Positions 12,301 through 27,300 are shown, counted from the first letter of the stretch. The stretch is DNA of 64,000 bases from Sipunculus nudus (GCA_026874595.1 CM049306.1:11553019-11617018), one strand, 5' to 3'. Numbers and translations are program-made. Notes: generated by a model from the letters alone, not told the origin.

Positions 12301-15300
12301 AATTTTAGCAGAGTCACATAACAGGCCAAGATTGTGTATGTTTCTTGAATAGGTTGAGAAACTTCCAACTGTTTCAGATTTGGCAACAGATCAAGAGTTC
12401 ATTCAGTGCAGCCAAATATAGGTCAACAGTTTAATCAGTGCAGCCAAGCACAAGGCATGTGATCACCTCATGGGCAGCATGTGATCATCTCATGGGTAGC
12501 ATGTGATCACCTCATGAGTATCATGTGATCACCTCATGGGTGTCATGCCCCTCAGGGCTGCATATGGAGCCAATCTGTGAGCTTATGCAATTGTGTGGCT
12601 ACTATTTCAGATTTGGCAATAGGAAAAAGGTCAGCCTGGATTTATTTATAGCTTTGGCAGACTGTCAACTGTGTCAGATTATGCAACAGGTCAAGAGTTC
12701 ACTCAGTAGAGCCAGGTACAGGTCAAAAGTTCACTCAGTCTAGCCAGGTGCAGGTCAAGAGTTCACTCAGTGCAGTAGCCTGAACCAGTAATTTGTCACA
12801 GTACACTCGGGGCAACAGCCTTTCTCACCTAAGCCTGGTCAGCCCCATGCATCGGGTCAAGGTAAGTTTGATGTATTGGCCTGATATTCTGACCTGTCTA
12901 TGTGTCTTTAATGGCTTTCTCGTTCACAAGACAGTTATCGCCATCTACAATGACTTTTGCAAAGTGTATGTGCCTGCTTAATTCTACGGAGGAATTTGAT
13001 ATATCAGCCTGAAATTGGGCATATTTATACATGTCAAATAGCTTTGTCGTATACAAGACTGGTGGTGCCACCTACAATAATTTTTGTGTTGTGTGCACCC
13101 ATGCCAGAATTTCAGCAGTGATGTTTGTGTATTGTTTCTTGTTCAAAATGTTTAGTACTTGCATTGTTCATATATATGAAAAGTAGTGGTTCAGCATTGA
13201 AGCGTTATACCTGGTGTATATCCATATGCACAGGTTCGCATTAGGCCTGTAGGCCTTGTTTATCATATGGGGATTTAGGCCCTCTCCAACACTTGCAAGT
13301 TCCTGGACATGTTCCCTCTTGATTATGAGGAGAACACCTGCCTTATGTTGCTCTTTACAGCTACTTCTACTCCAAAAGAAGGCGTAACTGCCACCAGTCA
13401 CGATGAGTTGACCTTTATCAGCAAAGCAGGGTTTGCTGAGAGCTTGTCAAGCAGATTCCTGATAATTATATTTAAGATGTTAGTGTGCAGAACACTGTTC
13501 TTTTTTCCTGTGTATTGACCGCTTGGTGGGATTCACAGCCATCTGCACTGATCTTTCCAGGGTTTGGTTGGACAAACAATGTTTTTTACACCTTCTAGCC
13601 ATGTTCCTTGGGCTATTGAGATGAGCAGAGCAATAATTAATAGGGCTGCTCAGTCACTCAGGGAGCTGCCAAACTCCTGCCTCTTTGTGTAATTTTCAGT
13701 ATGTTGATGAAATAACCAAAGCTTTTGTTATCTTTTTTTTCTTTCATTGCAGTTTGTTCCCTTTGTATCCGGAGGTATATTGGCTACAAGATGCAGTGTC
13801 CTACTTGTTTAGTGGTAAGTATGTCAAAACATGTATGCTTTTATTCTGAAGTTTGTTTTGATATAGATATAATAATTGTTGTCCCCCATTGTAAAAAGTG
13901 CCATTGGTAGGAGACTTAGAAATGGTGAATGTTTGCCTGTCTTTCTATGTTAAGTTCATAGATAGATGACCTTGATACACTTTTCAAGGTCACTGAGGCA
14001 ATCATGCTGAAATGATGTTAGCCTCTTTTAATGGATGAACAATCCTTTTTATTGCTGCCTTGATAATTATGCAGAAAAACTGTGAACTTTTCAAAATATG
14101 GAACCAGATGTTGTTTGAGTTGGGTGGGTCATTAGGTATTTTGCTTCTAGAATGCATGGTTAATGTTTGGTAAACTTTCCACATGAGTTGTCCTTCAAAT
14201 GTAAGACAAAATAATATTAGTATAAGGTCCCACAGTATATATTTACTGATCTGCAGGTACAGGTATTATTGAATATTGGAGACTACATCATAACAAGTTC
14301 ATGTAGATTGCCAAATCCAGAATCAGTATGCTGGTAAGTTAATTATTGGTAGGTGGGGGGGTTACACAGTTTTTAAAAATCATTTGATTGAAGTTAATCA
14401 AACCACTGCTGTGACAGATTGCAGAGTGTTTAAGGGAGATGGAAATACATTAATGCATTAGCTTGTACTTAGAGAAGATTATTATTATATTTAATGAACC
14501 TGAGAAATAGTTGTCATGTTGTACAGAGCAGCTGTGATTGACAGCTGTTTGTTTTGATGTTTCAGAATGTTGCAGAAACAGAACTTGTGAACAACAGACT
14601 GATTGATGATCTCATCATCAAGTTCAAGGCTGTTAGGTGGGTTCAGAATTTTAAAGGGAAATAGTCTAACATCTTTAACATCTTGATACTTTACTTGATA
14701 ACTGTTTGTGCTTCAGGTGGACAAGATAACAGGCAGTTTATTTGAAAACTTGGAGTATTTAATTCAATAAGGTAAATTATATCAAATTAAGGACTTGACA
14801 GTTGGCATTTGGTGATGCCTACTACTGGTCATTGTAATATATCATAATATATCAGTCTTCCCGGGCTTATACCCAAAATATTGCCTTTAATATGGACCCT
14901 GTTTGATTTCTTATTGATCTATATTTCAAAATATTCTCCCAGATAAAGTGTTCAGCCAGTATTGTTTTTGTTGTTTAAGTAAGAGATGCTATCACAATCA
15001 CACACAGGAATATGCCTGATACTTGTCAGAGTTTACACTACTTAAACATTTTAAGGATTACTTGTCATATATCTTCCTTTTGTTGTATTCATTTTGTGTG
15101 AATATTTATTGTTGCTTTGAATCATACTGCAGACCTACACTTACTGCCTACACACAGAAGACCCTAAAAGTAACACCGGATGTGGTAAGACTGGAAATTT
15201 AAATACAATTTACTATTCTGTTTCATGTTGTCCCAGACAGATAGTTTTACACTGAAACATCTCAGATCAGCCATGGAACCTAATCTTTACATAAATGTAT

Positions 15301-18300
15301 TTGTGTTGTATTTTACTTCTATTTATTCTCATTAATTTATTCACAGTAAATTGTTATACAGTTGATTTAAAGGAATAGGAACAGGAAAGGAGACACTCTT
15401 AAAAGATACAGCTTGCAAATTTTCAGTTTTGCCCATCCAGTAAAATACTGTGGTTGCCTCTTTGTCCCAGAGGCTTTCAGATTCACGATATTGGCAAAAG
15501 GGGAATTATCTTGAAAATACAAACTTCATGAATAAGAGTTCCCCTCGTCGAAGGCAAACTTGAAAAGTAAAAGGTTAACATAATGAATAAAAGTAGTTTA
15601 TGTATGTTCAAAGATTGATATTTTAAATGATATCAGATCCTTTCAATTATCTTCCATTGACAAACAATATTTTTGATTATAAGATTTTGTGTACATGATA
15701 TTTGATATTATTAATTCACATAATAATGGTTATTCTCTTTGTATAAGTCTTTTGTATTGTGAGATCGCAAAATTGGATCCCATGCAAAACACTGAAAAAG
15801 TGAAATTCCCATAGTGGTCTCTTTGTTAATATATGGTCCCATTGTTGCCAACTTTTCATGTTTTCAGTTTTTTTTTATTTTAGCAAAAGAATGGCATTGT
15901 AAGACCAACGGATAGGACAAGCAATAAACGTTCTAAAGTGCAAGTGGAGTTGCACAATTTTCCTCCAGGAATTTCACGAAATGTCAGACACCCAGCAACA
16001 GTGGATGCTGAAGTTGTCGTCATCGGAGATGATGAAGACACAAAGAATCTGCATCCTTCTCAAGATGAAGATAGAGAATCAGGCAAGATTGTGCAGGAAA
16101 ATAAAAAGTCAGCAACAAGTGCCCAAGCTGCTGATGCTGAGGATAAGCAGGATGAAAAGTACCCTGGGATGCAAGTGCCTGAGACAGCTGTCAGCTTCCT
16201 GTCTCCTAGAGGGAACAGAACAAAAACAAGTTATCAACAAGCCACTAATACTCTGCCTTTCGGATCACCAGACCGGTCCCAGGACTGTGGAACCCCTGAC
16301 AGTGCAGAGAAGAACCGAGGTATGTACTAATAGAGACAGTTATGGTTAAGTAAGAATACTTTTCAGTATTGTTTTGTAGGGTCTGTATAACCTTTGATAT
16401 TATTGGTAGTTTATGAAGGTGACAGATATTTGAGGGTATTGACAAAGGTTAAAAAGCTTAATTGAAGACCTGTAATCCATGGATGCTTTTTAGCCTGGCT
16501 CCCAGGGCAAAAATCAAAACTGTTGAATCTAGAAACTTCTAACATAATATTCAGGCAGGTCCTGGGCCAATTTCTGGAAACACAAAAGTAGGTCTTAATG
16601 ACCTATGTTCATGAGCTAGGAACCAAAAATATGATTCTGAGCAGCTTGGAAGTCAGACAGGGCACAAAAATCCTAACTTTTGGACCTTAAAATACCTTTC
16701 TCAATATCCTGAGAAGTCTTTGTAAAGTCTCATTTTAAACTAAAATTAGGTCACTGTGGCCTGTATTCTGTGAGCTATGGAAAAAAAATGATTTGAGTAC
16801 CCTGGAAGTCAAATGACACATATGGTAACTGTTGGACCTAGAAAATTAAAACGTTATATCTAGGTAGGTCACAAGCAAGTTTCCTTAAAAATGCAACATT
16901 TTGTCACAGTGACCCATATTCTGTGAGCTTCGGGCTCAAGACATAGTTTGAGCAGCCTGAAAGTATGACAGGATACATATTATCTGAACCATTGGACACA
17001 AATTAGAACCTTTGGACCTAGAACCTTCCTACTTGAAATTCAGGGGTTCTGATGGAAGCTCCTTGAAACCTGAGATTAGGTCACAGTGATTTTTTTTCAA
17101 CAAGACGTGAAAAAAATATAATTGAAGCAGTGTGAAATTCAGATAGGCACAAATTGTAATACTTGGACCAAGGAACTTAAGGCCAAATAAAAAAAAGGTA
17201 TGGTTCTCAGGCACTTTTTTTCAGAAATCAATGCGGGCGGGCGGTTTTTTAGCTCAGCTGACTGAAAGTCATCTGAGCTATAGCGATCACTCTTTGTCCG
17301 TCGTCCGTCTGTCCGTCTGTCCGTCCGTTAACCAGGCACAAATCGTAACCCCTGGACCTAGAACCTTGTAACTTGGGATTCTGAGAGGTCCATAAAAAAT
17401 CTCCTTGGAAACCAGAAATTAGGTCTCTGTTACCCATATCCTTCGAGCTATGTGGCCCCAAAGTACCCCCCAGAAAAGTCAAAAATTTCATACAAAAACT
17501 TCAATATCTCATTAACTACTTGACTGATGGTCATGATTTTTGGCATACATATTGATCATGAGATGTTACATCACTTCCTGCAGACTGGTGGCGCCACCTG
17601 TATTTTTTGATTTTTTACGAATTTTTTTCTCTATTTTTGAGACCTTTAAAAATGTGAACATCTGTTAACAAGGCACAAATCATAAAGACTGGACTTAGAA
17701 TCTTAAATCTTGACACACTGAGAGGTCCATGAAAAATCTCCTTGGAAACCAGAAATTAGGTCTCTGTTACCCATATCCTTTGAGCTATGGGGCCCCAAAG
17801 TACCCCCCAGAATAGTAAAAAATTTCATACAAATACTTCAATATCTCAATAACTACATCACTGATGGTCTTCATTTTTGGCATACATATTGATCATGAGA
17901 TGTTCGATCAGTTCCTGCAGACTGGTGACGCCACCTGTACTGTTTGATTTTTTACGATTTTTTCCTCTATTTTTGAGACCTTTGAGGATGCTGTCATCTG
18001 TTAGCGTGGCACAAATCATAACGACTGGACCTAGAATCTTCATTTTTCGACACACTGAGAGACCTGTGAAAAGTCTCCATGGAAACCAGAAATTAGGTCT
18101 CTGTTACCCATATCCTTCGAGCTATGGGGCCCAAAATTACCCCCCAGAATAGTCAAAAATTTCATACAAAAACTTCAATATCTCATTAACTACATCACTG
18201 ATGGTCATGATTTTCGACATACATATTGATCATGAGATGTTTCATCAGTTTGTGCAGACTGGTGGCGCCACCTGTATTTTTCGATGTTCACGAATTGTTT

Positions 18301-21300
18301 TCTCCATTTTTGAGACCTTTAAGGATGTAGTTATCTGTCAACAGGGTACAAATCGTAACGACTGGACCTAGAATCTTCGTTCTTGACACACAGGGAGACC
18401 CATGATAAGTCTCCATGGAAACCTGAAATTTGGTCTCTGTTACCCATATCCTTTGAGCTATGGCACTCCAAAGTACAGCTCAGAATAATGGAAAATTTGA
18501 TACAAAAGCTAAAGTATCTGAACAACTAATGCAGAGATAACCATAATTGTTTGCATGGATATTGATCATGGAGTGTTTCATAAGTTTCTGCAGACTGGTG
18601 GCACCACCTGTATTTGTTCGTTTTTTTTTACAAAATATTTCTGTATTTTTGAGACCTTTAAAGATATGAACATCTGTTAACAGGGCACAAATCATAAAAA
18701 CTGGACCAAGAATCTTCATTCTTGACACACAGGGAGACCCATGAAAAGTCTCCATGGAAACTTGAAATTAGGTCTCTGTTACCCATATTCTTTAAGCTGT
18801 ATGGGTCCAAAATACCCCCCCCCCCAAGAATAATGGAAAATTTGATACAAAACTGCAGTATTTCAATAACTACAACACTGATGGTCATGATTTTCGGCAT
18901 ACATATTGATCATGAGCTGTTCCATCAGTTTCTGCAGACTGGGTGTGCCACCTCTATTTTTTTTTCAAATTTTTACGAATTTTTTTCTTTTTTTTGAGAC
19001 CTTTAAAGATGTGGTTATCTGTCAACAGGGTACAAATCGCAACAACTGGACCTAGAATCTTCATTCTTGTCATGCAAGGAGGCCCATGAAAGGTGCCTGT
19101 GGAAACTTGAAATTAGGTCTCTGTTACCCATATCCTTCAAGCTATAGGACTCCGAAGTATCCCTCAGAATAATGGACAATTTGATACAAAAACTGAAGTA
19201 TCTGAACAACTAATGCAGAGATCACCATGATTTTTTGCATGGATATTGACCATTAAGTGTTTTTATTAGTTTCTGCAGACTGGTGGAGCCACCTGTATTT
19301 TTGTATCCGCCAAAACAAGTTTTGCGGATACTATGTTTTTGACCAAGTTCCTCCGCCGCGGCGGCGTTCGTTTCCAGAGAGCTCCTCGGAGACTAATGGA
19401 CCGATTTTTCCCAAACTTACACCTATTATCGGGTCACATGTGAACTGGTGCCTAACCAATTTGCATTGACCTCTGACCTTTCCTCTCTTTCCAGTGTCCA
19501 TTTGTGGGTCTGTTTCCACTCATAAACCCTCATATCTCGGGAACCGTTTGACCGATCAGGAAATAAAATTGATACAAATGTAGCCCTTGGATTGCTTTAT
19601 AACATACACAAAAAATGGTGGCACCACCTGTAACCATGTTTGCACAGTGTCCATCTGTTCATCTGCCTTGGGTTAAAATCACTCATATCTCTGCAGTGAA
19701 TTGACTAATTCACCTGAAATTCGTCATGTGTATACATCCAGGATAGCTTTCTTGATTTTATGACAGGTGGCGCCACCTACGTTCACGTTCACGCTGATGA
19801 CATCCAAGCTTATATCTCGGGAACCCTTTGACCGATCAGGAAATAAAATTTATACAAATGTAGCCCTTTGATAGCTCTGTAACATACACAAAAAATGGTG
19901 GCGCCACCTGTAACAATGTTTGCACAGCGTCTGTCTGTTAGTCTGCCGTGGCCTAAAATTACTCATTTCTCTTTAGTGGTTCGACATAACTGCCTAAAAT
20001 TTTGCAGGTTTATACATCGTGGACAGCTTTCTTGATTTTATGACAGGTGGCGCCACCTACATTCTAGTTAACGCTGGACACATCCAAGCTCATATCTCAG
20101 GAACCATTTGACCGATTGGGCCAAAATTGTGCATGTGTTTAGATCTCACATAGGTCTTTATTATACACAAAACTGGAGGGGTTACCTGCAAAGATTTTTG
20201 CACAGTGTTTGTCTGTTTGTCTGCCATGGGCAAAAATCGCTCATATACATGTAGTGATTTGACTTTTCTGCCTAAAATTTTGCAGGTGTATACAACTTGG
20301 ACAGCTTTCTGGATTTGTGGTAGGTGGCACAACCTACATACACATTTAGGCTGCAGACATCCATGCTAATATGCAACTTACCTCACTCTATTTCCCCTTG
20401 CCACTCAATCCATGCCTCACTATCCGATTTTGGCAGATACATGTAGTCACTAGTCGGTTACCCGTATTCTAGTTTTAAAAGTTTACACATTTTTCTCTAT
20501 TTTTGAGATATATAAATACAGACTAAATCTTGGCCTGTTGGTTAATCTGTTTGATGCTTCAGTTGAATGGGTATATACTACCATTCTGATGATAAAATTA
20601 TCTTTTGCGAATCTCTTCCCAGTCAGCTGAGCGTCATGACCCATGGGTCACTTGTTTGTTTTTAATTTGGTATGTTTCGATAAAAATTTCAAATGATAAG
20701 GGAAAAGCATGATAAAATCAGATTTATTTTGCTAAACAAATAAAAGCAATATATAACAAAGGAAATTGTATGATTTTTATCTTCTTGAAAGAAATGTCCG
20801 AGCGGCTGCAGCTCAAAATTGGTAAGTTTCAATTAAAAATCAAAATAAAAATTTTTGATGCGGTGGTTTAAAATTGATGTGGGCGGTGCCTGAGAACCAT
20901 ACCTTTTATTTTTTTTGGCCTAATATGTAACATTTAGGGAGCTTCTGATTATATTTTCTCAGAAATTAGGTCACCATTACCTATATTATGCGACTATGTG
21001 GAAAAAAATTTGACTGATTACCCTGAAAGTCAGACAGGGCAGAATAAAAACTTTTGGACTTGGAAACTGCTTACGCATCTACAGAGTTGCTAAATAAATC
21101 TTCTTTGAAACCTGAAATTAGGTCAGTGTGACATACATTCTGCAAACTATAGGCAAAAATATGATTTTGAGCACTCTGGAAGTCATTCCTCACAGTGTTC
21201 CAGGTTGCTTAACAGATATTTTGCATAAGATCATGTTAAATTTAACTGAGCATCATGGCCCATGGGCCACTTGTTTGTTTGGTTTGACACATAAAAATGA

Positions 21301-24300
21301 ATTATTGTTTGCCATGTGTCCTGGCCTGGTAAATGGGAAATATTCAAGGTCAGATGTCACATTTAGATTACAAAACCCATGATATTTGTAATATAACAAG
21401 CTTGACAAATGCCCCAGGTAAGATGGAAGTAAACAGTAACATTTTGACTTCATTATTATTTTTCAGTCGGTGAATTTGGGCTTAACAATTACTGTGAAAG
21501 TGTAGGATAGAGTGTGGAACGGTTGTTTGTATGTTTAGATTATTTATGCATTAATTTCATAGATTTTGCTTTAATGATTGATTGAGTTTACAGCTATAGG
21601 TGTCACATTTAGCAATAATAGTTAATGTAATGATTGGTTAGCCAGTGACACTGTATCATCTATATTGCAGTCCCCTGTCCTGTTTGTGGTGTCAGCGTAC
21701 CTGGACGGAACATTAATCTTCATCTGGACAGGTGTCTGACGGCAAGCGATAAGAAAGAAGGCCTACGCAGGTAGTACAGTCCACATACAGCTCAGTTGTT
21801 AATTTTTAGCTCAGCTGACTATAAGTCATCTGAGCTATAGTCGTGGTCCATTGTCCATCGTCCGTCCGTCTGTCTGTCTGTCAGTCCGTCTGTAAGACTG
21901 GCACGTTTCAACACCATTGGACCTATGAATCTGAAATTCGGCATACAGTTAGATGTCCCCAAAATCTCCTACCATGCCGAAAATTTGGTCAATAGGACTT
22001 CATTCCTTCGAGATATTAAGGAAAAACCTCAATTTTTTATTAGAAATCTATTTTCACACTTCAGGACTGCCTAATATCAAAACCACTCATCTGGTTTTCT
22101 TCATATTTACCATAAATATTCCTCTATATAGTTCCTATGTACATGCCAGAAATTAAGTCAGTATTATTTAATTTAAAAAAGTTATAGGCCCAAATATAAT
22201 GAACTTTTAAAAAAATCAGGAAAGATATTTGGTCACTTAAGACCAAAAGTGTAAAAGGAAGGGACTTTTTCTCAGTAATACAATTTTAATTAATCAAAAT
22301 TTAATTGTATACCAATAATTAGATCAAAATCTGTTAAACTTGTTTAAATATTGGCAAAAAGTTTGACCATGGCACGTTTTTGTCCTGAAACTGCTGTGGA
22401 TTTAATTTTAAAAGCATGTTTTTACTTGCATTTCAACTGTTAACACCAACAATTTGAAACCAGTTGATCAAAAACTGTAGATTTTATTCAAGTTTTCAAG
22501 CACCATGTCACATATTGTTTACATCAAGCTAGTGTTATGCAGTCAGCTAGAGCTCAGCTCCCCAGCTTCAGCTCTAAGTTTCTTAAATTTGGCATACAGT
22601 TATATGTCTCCAAAACCCCCTACCATGCCAAGAATTTGGTAACTTGGACTTGATTCCTTCGAGATATTGATTAAAAACTTCATTTTTAGCTCAGCTGACT
22701 GAAAGTCATCTGAGCTATAGGGATCACCTTTTGTCCGTCATCCGTCCGGCCGACCGGGCGTCTGTCCGTTAACAGGGCACAAATCGTAACCGCTAGAACT
22801 GGAATCTTCTTACTTGACATCCTGGGAGGTCCATGAAAAATCTCCTTGGAAACCAGAAATTAGGTCTCTGTTACCCATATCCTTCGAGCTATGGGGCCCC
22901 AAAGTACCCCCCAGAAAAGTCCAAAATTTCATACAAAAACTTCAATGTCTCATTAACTACTTGACTGATGGTCATGATTTTTGGCATACATATTGATCAT
23001 GAGAGGTTCCATCAGTTCCTGAAGACTGGTGGCGCAACCTGTATTTTTCGATTTTTTACGAATTTTTTTCTCTATTTTTTGAGACCTCATAAGATGCGGT
23101 CATCTGTTAACATGGCACAAATCGTAACAACTGGACCTAGAATCTTCTCTCTTGACATGCTGAGAGGCCCATGAAAAGTTTCCTTAAAAACTTGAAATTA
23201 GGTCTCTGTTACCCATAACCTCTGAGCTATGGGGCTCCGAAGTACCCCCCAGAATAATGGAAAATTTGATGCAAAAGCTCAAGTATCTGAACAATTATTA
23301 TATTGATCACCATGATTCTTTGCATGGATATTGATCATGAAATGTTTCATCAGTTTCTGCATTCTGGTGGCGCCACCTGTATTTTTTCAATTTTTAGCTC
23401 AGCTGACTGAAAGTCATCTGAGCTGTAGGGATCACCTTTTGTCCGTCGTCCGTCCGGCCATCCAGGAGTCTGTCTGTTAACAGGGCACAAATTGTAACCG
23501 CTAGACTGGGAATCTTCTTACTTGAAATCATGGGAGGTCTATGGAAATTCTCCTTGTAAACCTGAAATTAGGTCACTGTGACCTATATTCTTTGAGCTAT
23601 GGGGTTCTGAAGTACCCCCCAGAATAATGCAAAATTTAATACAAAAGCTCAAGTTTCTGAACAACTAATGCATTAATCACCATGATTCTTTGCATGGATA
23701 TTGATCATGGAGTGTTTCATCAATTTCTGGAGATTGGTGGCGCCACCTATATTTTTTTTATTTTTTACGATTTTTTTTCTCTACTTTTGTGATCTTTAAA
23801 CATTTGGTCATCTGTAAACAGGGCACAAATCATAATGACTGGATCTAGAATCTTCTGTCCTCACCTCCAGGGAAGCCCATAAAAGGTCTACATGGAAACC
23901 CGAAATAAGGTCCCTGTTACCCATATTCTGTGAGCTATGGGGCTCTGAAGTACCCCCCAGAATAAAGATTTGGTCATATATTAACAGGGCACAAATCATA
24001 ATGACTGGACCTAGAATCTTCTGTCCTCACCTCCAGGGAAGCCCATAAAAGGTCTACATGGAAACCCAAAATAAGGTCCCTGTTACCCATATCCTTCATG
24101 CTCTGGGGTTCCGAAGTACTCCCCAGAATAAAGATTTGGTCACATGTTAACAGAGCACAAATTATAATGACTTGACCTAGAATCTCCTTTCTTGATATGC
24201 TTGGAGGCCCCTGAAAAGTCTCCTTGTGCACCTGAAATTACATCTCTGTTACCTATATCCTTCATCCTATGCGGCTTTGAAATACCCCCCAGAATAAACA

Positions 24301-27300
24301 TTTGGATTTGTTAACAGGGCACAAATCATAATAACTGGACCTAGAATTTTATTTTTAGCTCAGCTGACTATAAGTCATCTGAGCTATAGTCATGGTCCAT
24401 TGTCCGTCGTCCGTCCGTCTGTCTGTCCGTCCGTCCGTCTTGCCGTCCGTCCGTCTGTCCGTCTGGATGTCTGTCCGTAAGACTGGCACGTTTCGACACC
24501 GTTGGACCTAAGAATCTGAATTTCGGCATACAGTTAGATGTCCCCATAATCTCCTACCATGCCAAAAATTGGGTCAATAGGACTTCGTTCCTTTGAGATA
24601 TTAAGGAAAAACCTCAATTTTTTATTAGAAATCTATTTTCACACTTCAGGACTGCCTAATATCAAAACCACTCATCTGGTTTTCTTCATATTTACCATAA
24701 ATATTCCTCTATATAGTTCCTATGTACATGCCAGATATTAAGTCAGTATTATATAATTTAAAAAAGTTATTGGCCCAAACATAATGCACTTTGTAAAAAA
24801 ATCAGGAAGATATTTTGTCACTTAAGACCCAAAGTGTTAAAGGTAGGGACTTTTTTCCAGTAATACAACTTTAATTAATCAAAATTTAATTGTATACCAA
24901 AAATTAGATCAAAATCTGTTAAATTTTTTTAAATATTGGCAAAAATATAAAATTGGTACCTTAAATTTTGCCCAACTTTGGCCATGGCACGTTTTTTTCC
25001 TGTAAGTACTGTGGATTTAATTTTCACACCATGTATACATAAGGATTTAATCTGTTAAAATCTGAAATTTGAAAATAAAAGCTGCAAAATTAGGCTAGTT
25101 ATTGAATTTTTTTGGAGGCTCTTGTTGTATTCCCTTACATTGTCAAGCAGTCCACTTTGATGACTGTAGGTCATTCAGTGCACATCTCTATGCTCCCCAG
25201 GCTGTTGACATAATTTTAGATGTCCCCAAAATCTCCTACCATACCGAAAATTGGGTCATTAGGACTTTGTTCCTTCGAGATATTAAGGAAAAAAACTCCG
25301 TTTTCCATAAAAAAAAAGCCATTGTTACACTTCAAGGCTGCCTAATATAAAAACCGCTGATCTGTTTTTGATCGTATTTAGTATTCACATTATTTTATAC
25401 ATTTTCTATGAACATACCAAAAATTAGGTCAGTATTGAGTATTATTTTGAAGTTATGGGCCAAAACATAATGCAATTTTTAAAAAAATCAGGAAATATAT
25501 TTACTCACATGAGAATTGCTGAACCTAGAGACCTTTTTTCAGGAATATAACTTTATTTAATCAAAATTCAATTGTTTACCCAAAATTAGATCTGAATTTT
25601 GCAAATTTTTCAAGTTATTAGCATAAATAAAAAACAATACCTTAAATTTTGTCCAACTTTGGCACTGTTGATTTAATTTTCCCAGCATATATGCATAAGG
25701 ATTTAATCTTTTAAAATCTGAACTTTCAAAAGAAATTGATTGGAATGAATAGCTTTTATTCATGTTTTCACACACCATGTCAAGTGTTGTTTACATCTAG
25801 CCCACCTAGTAGTACAGCCTTCACTTGCATTATATAACCCACCCCAGGCAGCTTACCTTGGCCCAGCTTGGCCACTACTAGCAGGCTTCCCCTCGCCCTG
25901 CACTCATCCCCCCCCCCCCCCAGCTGGTGCATAAACTAGATGAATGTTATAATTTTTCTGTATTTTATTTTATTCTTGGACATGCTACATTTTAGATTTT
26001 GTATTGAACCACCAGGGTTACAATGATTAAAGTGTACATTTAATTGTGTCCACAAAGTGGTGTATTGCTGTGAAAGTCTGGAAGTTCATGAGATAAGTAA
26101 TTCCTTACTTCAGAAGAGTAAAAACTTCACCAGGTGTGAAATTGACTATTAATTCCAGTAATTAATTAAAACTGGGATAGTAATTAGCACAATGATATTG
26201 TTTGTCCTTCATTCAACCAACAGTGTGTATACTTTATTTGAAAAGATGTTTTATTTTGTCAAATTTACTTTTATTTTATTTTGGTGAATAAAATTAAGCA
26301 TGTCCTGAAAACTCCAATATGCAAAACTTTTTAATAGTGATTCAGTTGCCATAGTGCCATGTTGTGGCATTATTTTCTTTTAAAATCAGTTAAAACATTT
26401 ATGATTTAAAAATAATAAAATATATGTGTATGCATAATATGACCCAATGTTTTTTACTCTGTATATATAATGATTGCAACTTTTGCAACAATTCTAATAT
26501 TTTAACTTATATTTTCAGGTTTTTTAATTAAAAATTTATAAACCTGTAAATAAAAAAAATGATACAGATAAAAACCTTTAATGGAAAAAGTGGATCTGCT
26601 TAAAAAAATAGGATTATATATAAACTTAAATGCATTATTCTATTGAAAGTGAAATAAAGGTATTAGTCCATTCTGTCCACTTGCCTGTCCATCTGTAAAT
26701 TTTCGTATGCAACACAGTATCTCAAAACTTTTACTGTTTTTCTTCATGACAGTCTTGTCAGAGTATTAGTTTGCAATCATATATTTAGAACTTTACTATA
26801 ACCAAGTAGGAGGGCCCCTTTCCTGTTAGCTTTTCATATTCTTATGTAAATGAAAAACATTACAATAGAATATTTCTACATCCACCTTCGTGCTGCCCTC
26901 ACTTTTCCCTTCTCCAAACCCCATCCCAAAGTCAGCCACAGTAAGCAAGAATAAGATGAATCAGATATATTCATACTTTAATATTTTGTATAACTATTCG
27001 TCCATAGGTACCTATGTACATGCCAGAAATTATGTCAATATTGTGTAATATGTAGACATAGTGGGCATCACAATAATGTACCTTGTCAAGACTAAAGAGA
27101 TATTGTGTCATACAGTCACATATTCATAAATCACTTCATCAGCATAGTTAATCATAACATCATATCTGTCAAATTGAACGCTTGCAGACTACCATACACT
27201 TTAGATCCTTCAACAAATAGCCTTATCATCTACTACTGCTTATTACTGCTGTCATTGCATTCATATTTGCTCAAATATATCACAATTTTCAACCCCTCCT

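Larger units (their letters stand above)
13815..15883 (+). other. RAD18 introns 3-5
   Basis: Apart from exons 4 and 5 this stretch shows only A+T-rich intronic sequence; no repeat, RNA gene or extra exon could be supported. Confidence 0.5.
17181..20920. mobile_element. PIF/Harbinger-like MITE, itself split by an insertion
   Basis: The left end GGCCAAAT... with AAGGTATGGTTCTCAGGCAC is repeated as its complement at the right end (gtgcctgagaaccatacctt ... ggcc). TAA flanks both ends (17178-17180 and 20921-20923), the 3-bp duplication of PIF/Harbinger elements. Without the insertion at 17251-20657 it would be about 330 bp. Confidence 0.6.
16490..21276 (+). mobile_element. Older hairpin-headed element, outer shell of a nest in RAD18 intron 6
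   Basis: A worn head (tttttagcctggctcccagg) starts near 16490. Repeated units of about 160 bp (ggacctagaa...aggtcactgtgacc) run to about 17178 and resume at 20924. It ends with a tail, CATGGCCCATGGGCCACTTG at about 21250-21276. A MITE (17181-20920) splits it. The age order is inferred from divergence and containment. Confidence 0.55.

Noticed and set aside
13168-13401. 77-codon minus-strand frame as a host gene
   Set aside because: It is LINE endonuclease sequence (GGSYAFFWSRSS) continuing into the adjacent mobile element.
15981-16349. 122-codon frame overlapping RAD18 exon 6
   Set aside because: It is the +1 shadow of the exon; only the other frame joins the neighbouring exons in phase.
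17330-19300. A CRISPR-like array or satellite
   Set aside because: The roughly 340-bp period and eukaryotic context exclude CRISPR; the units belong to the core of a mobile element.
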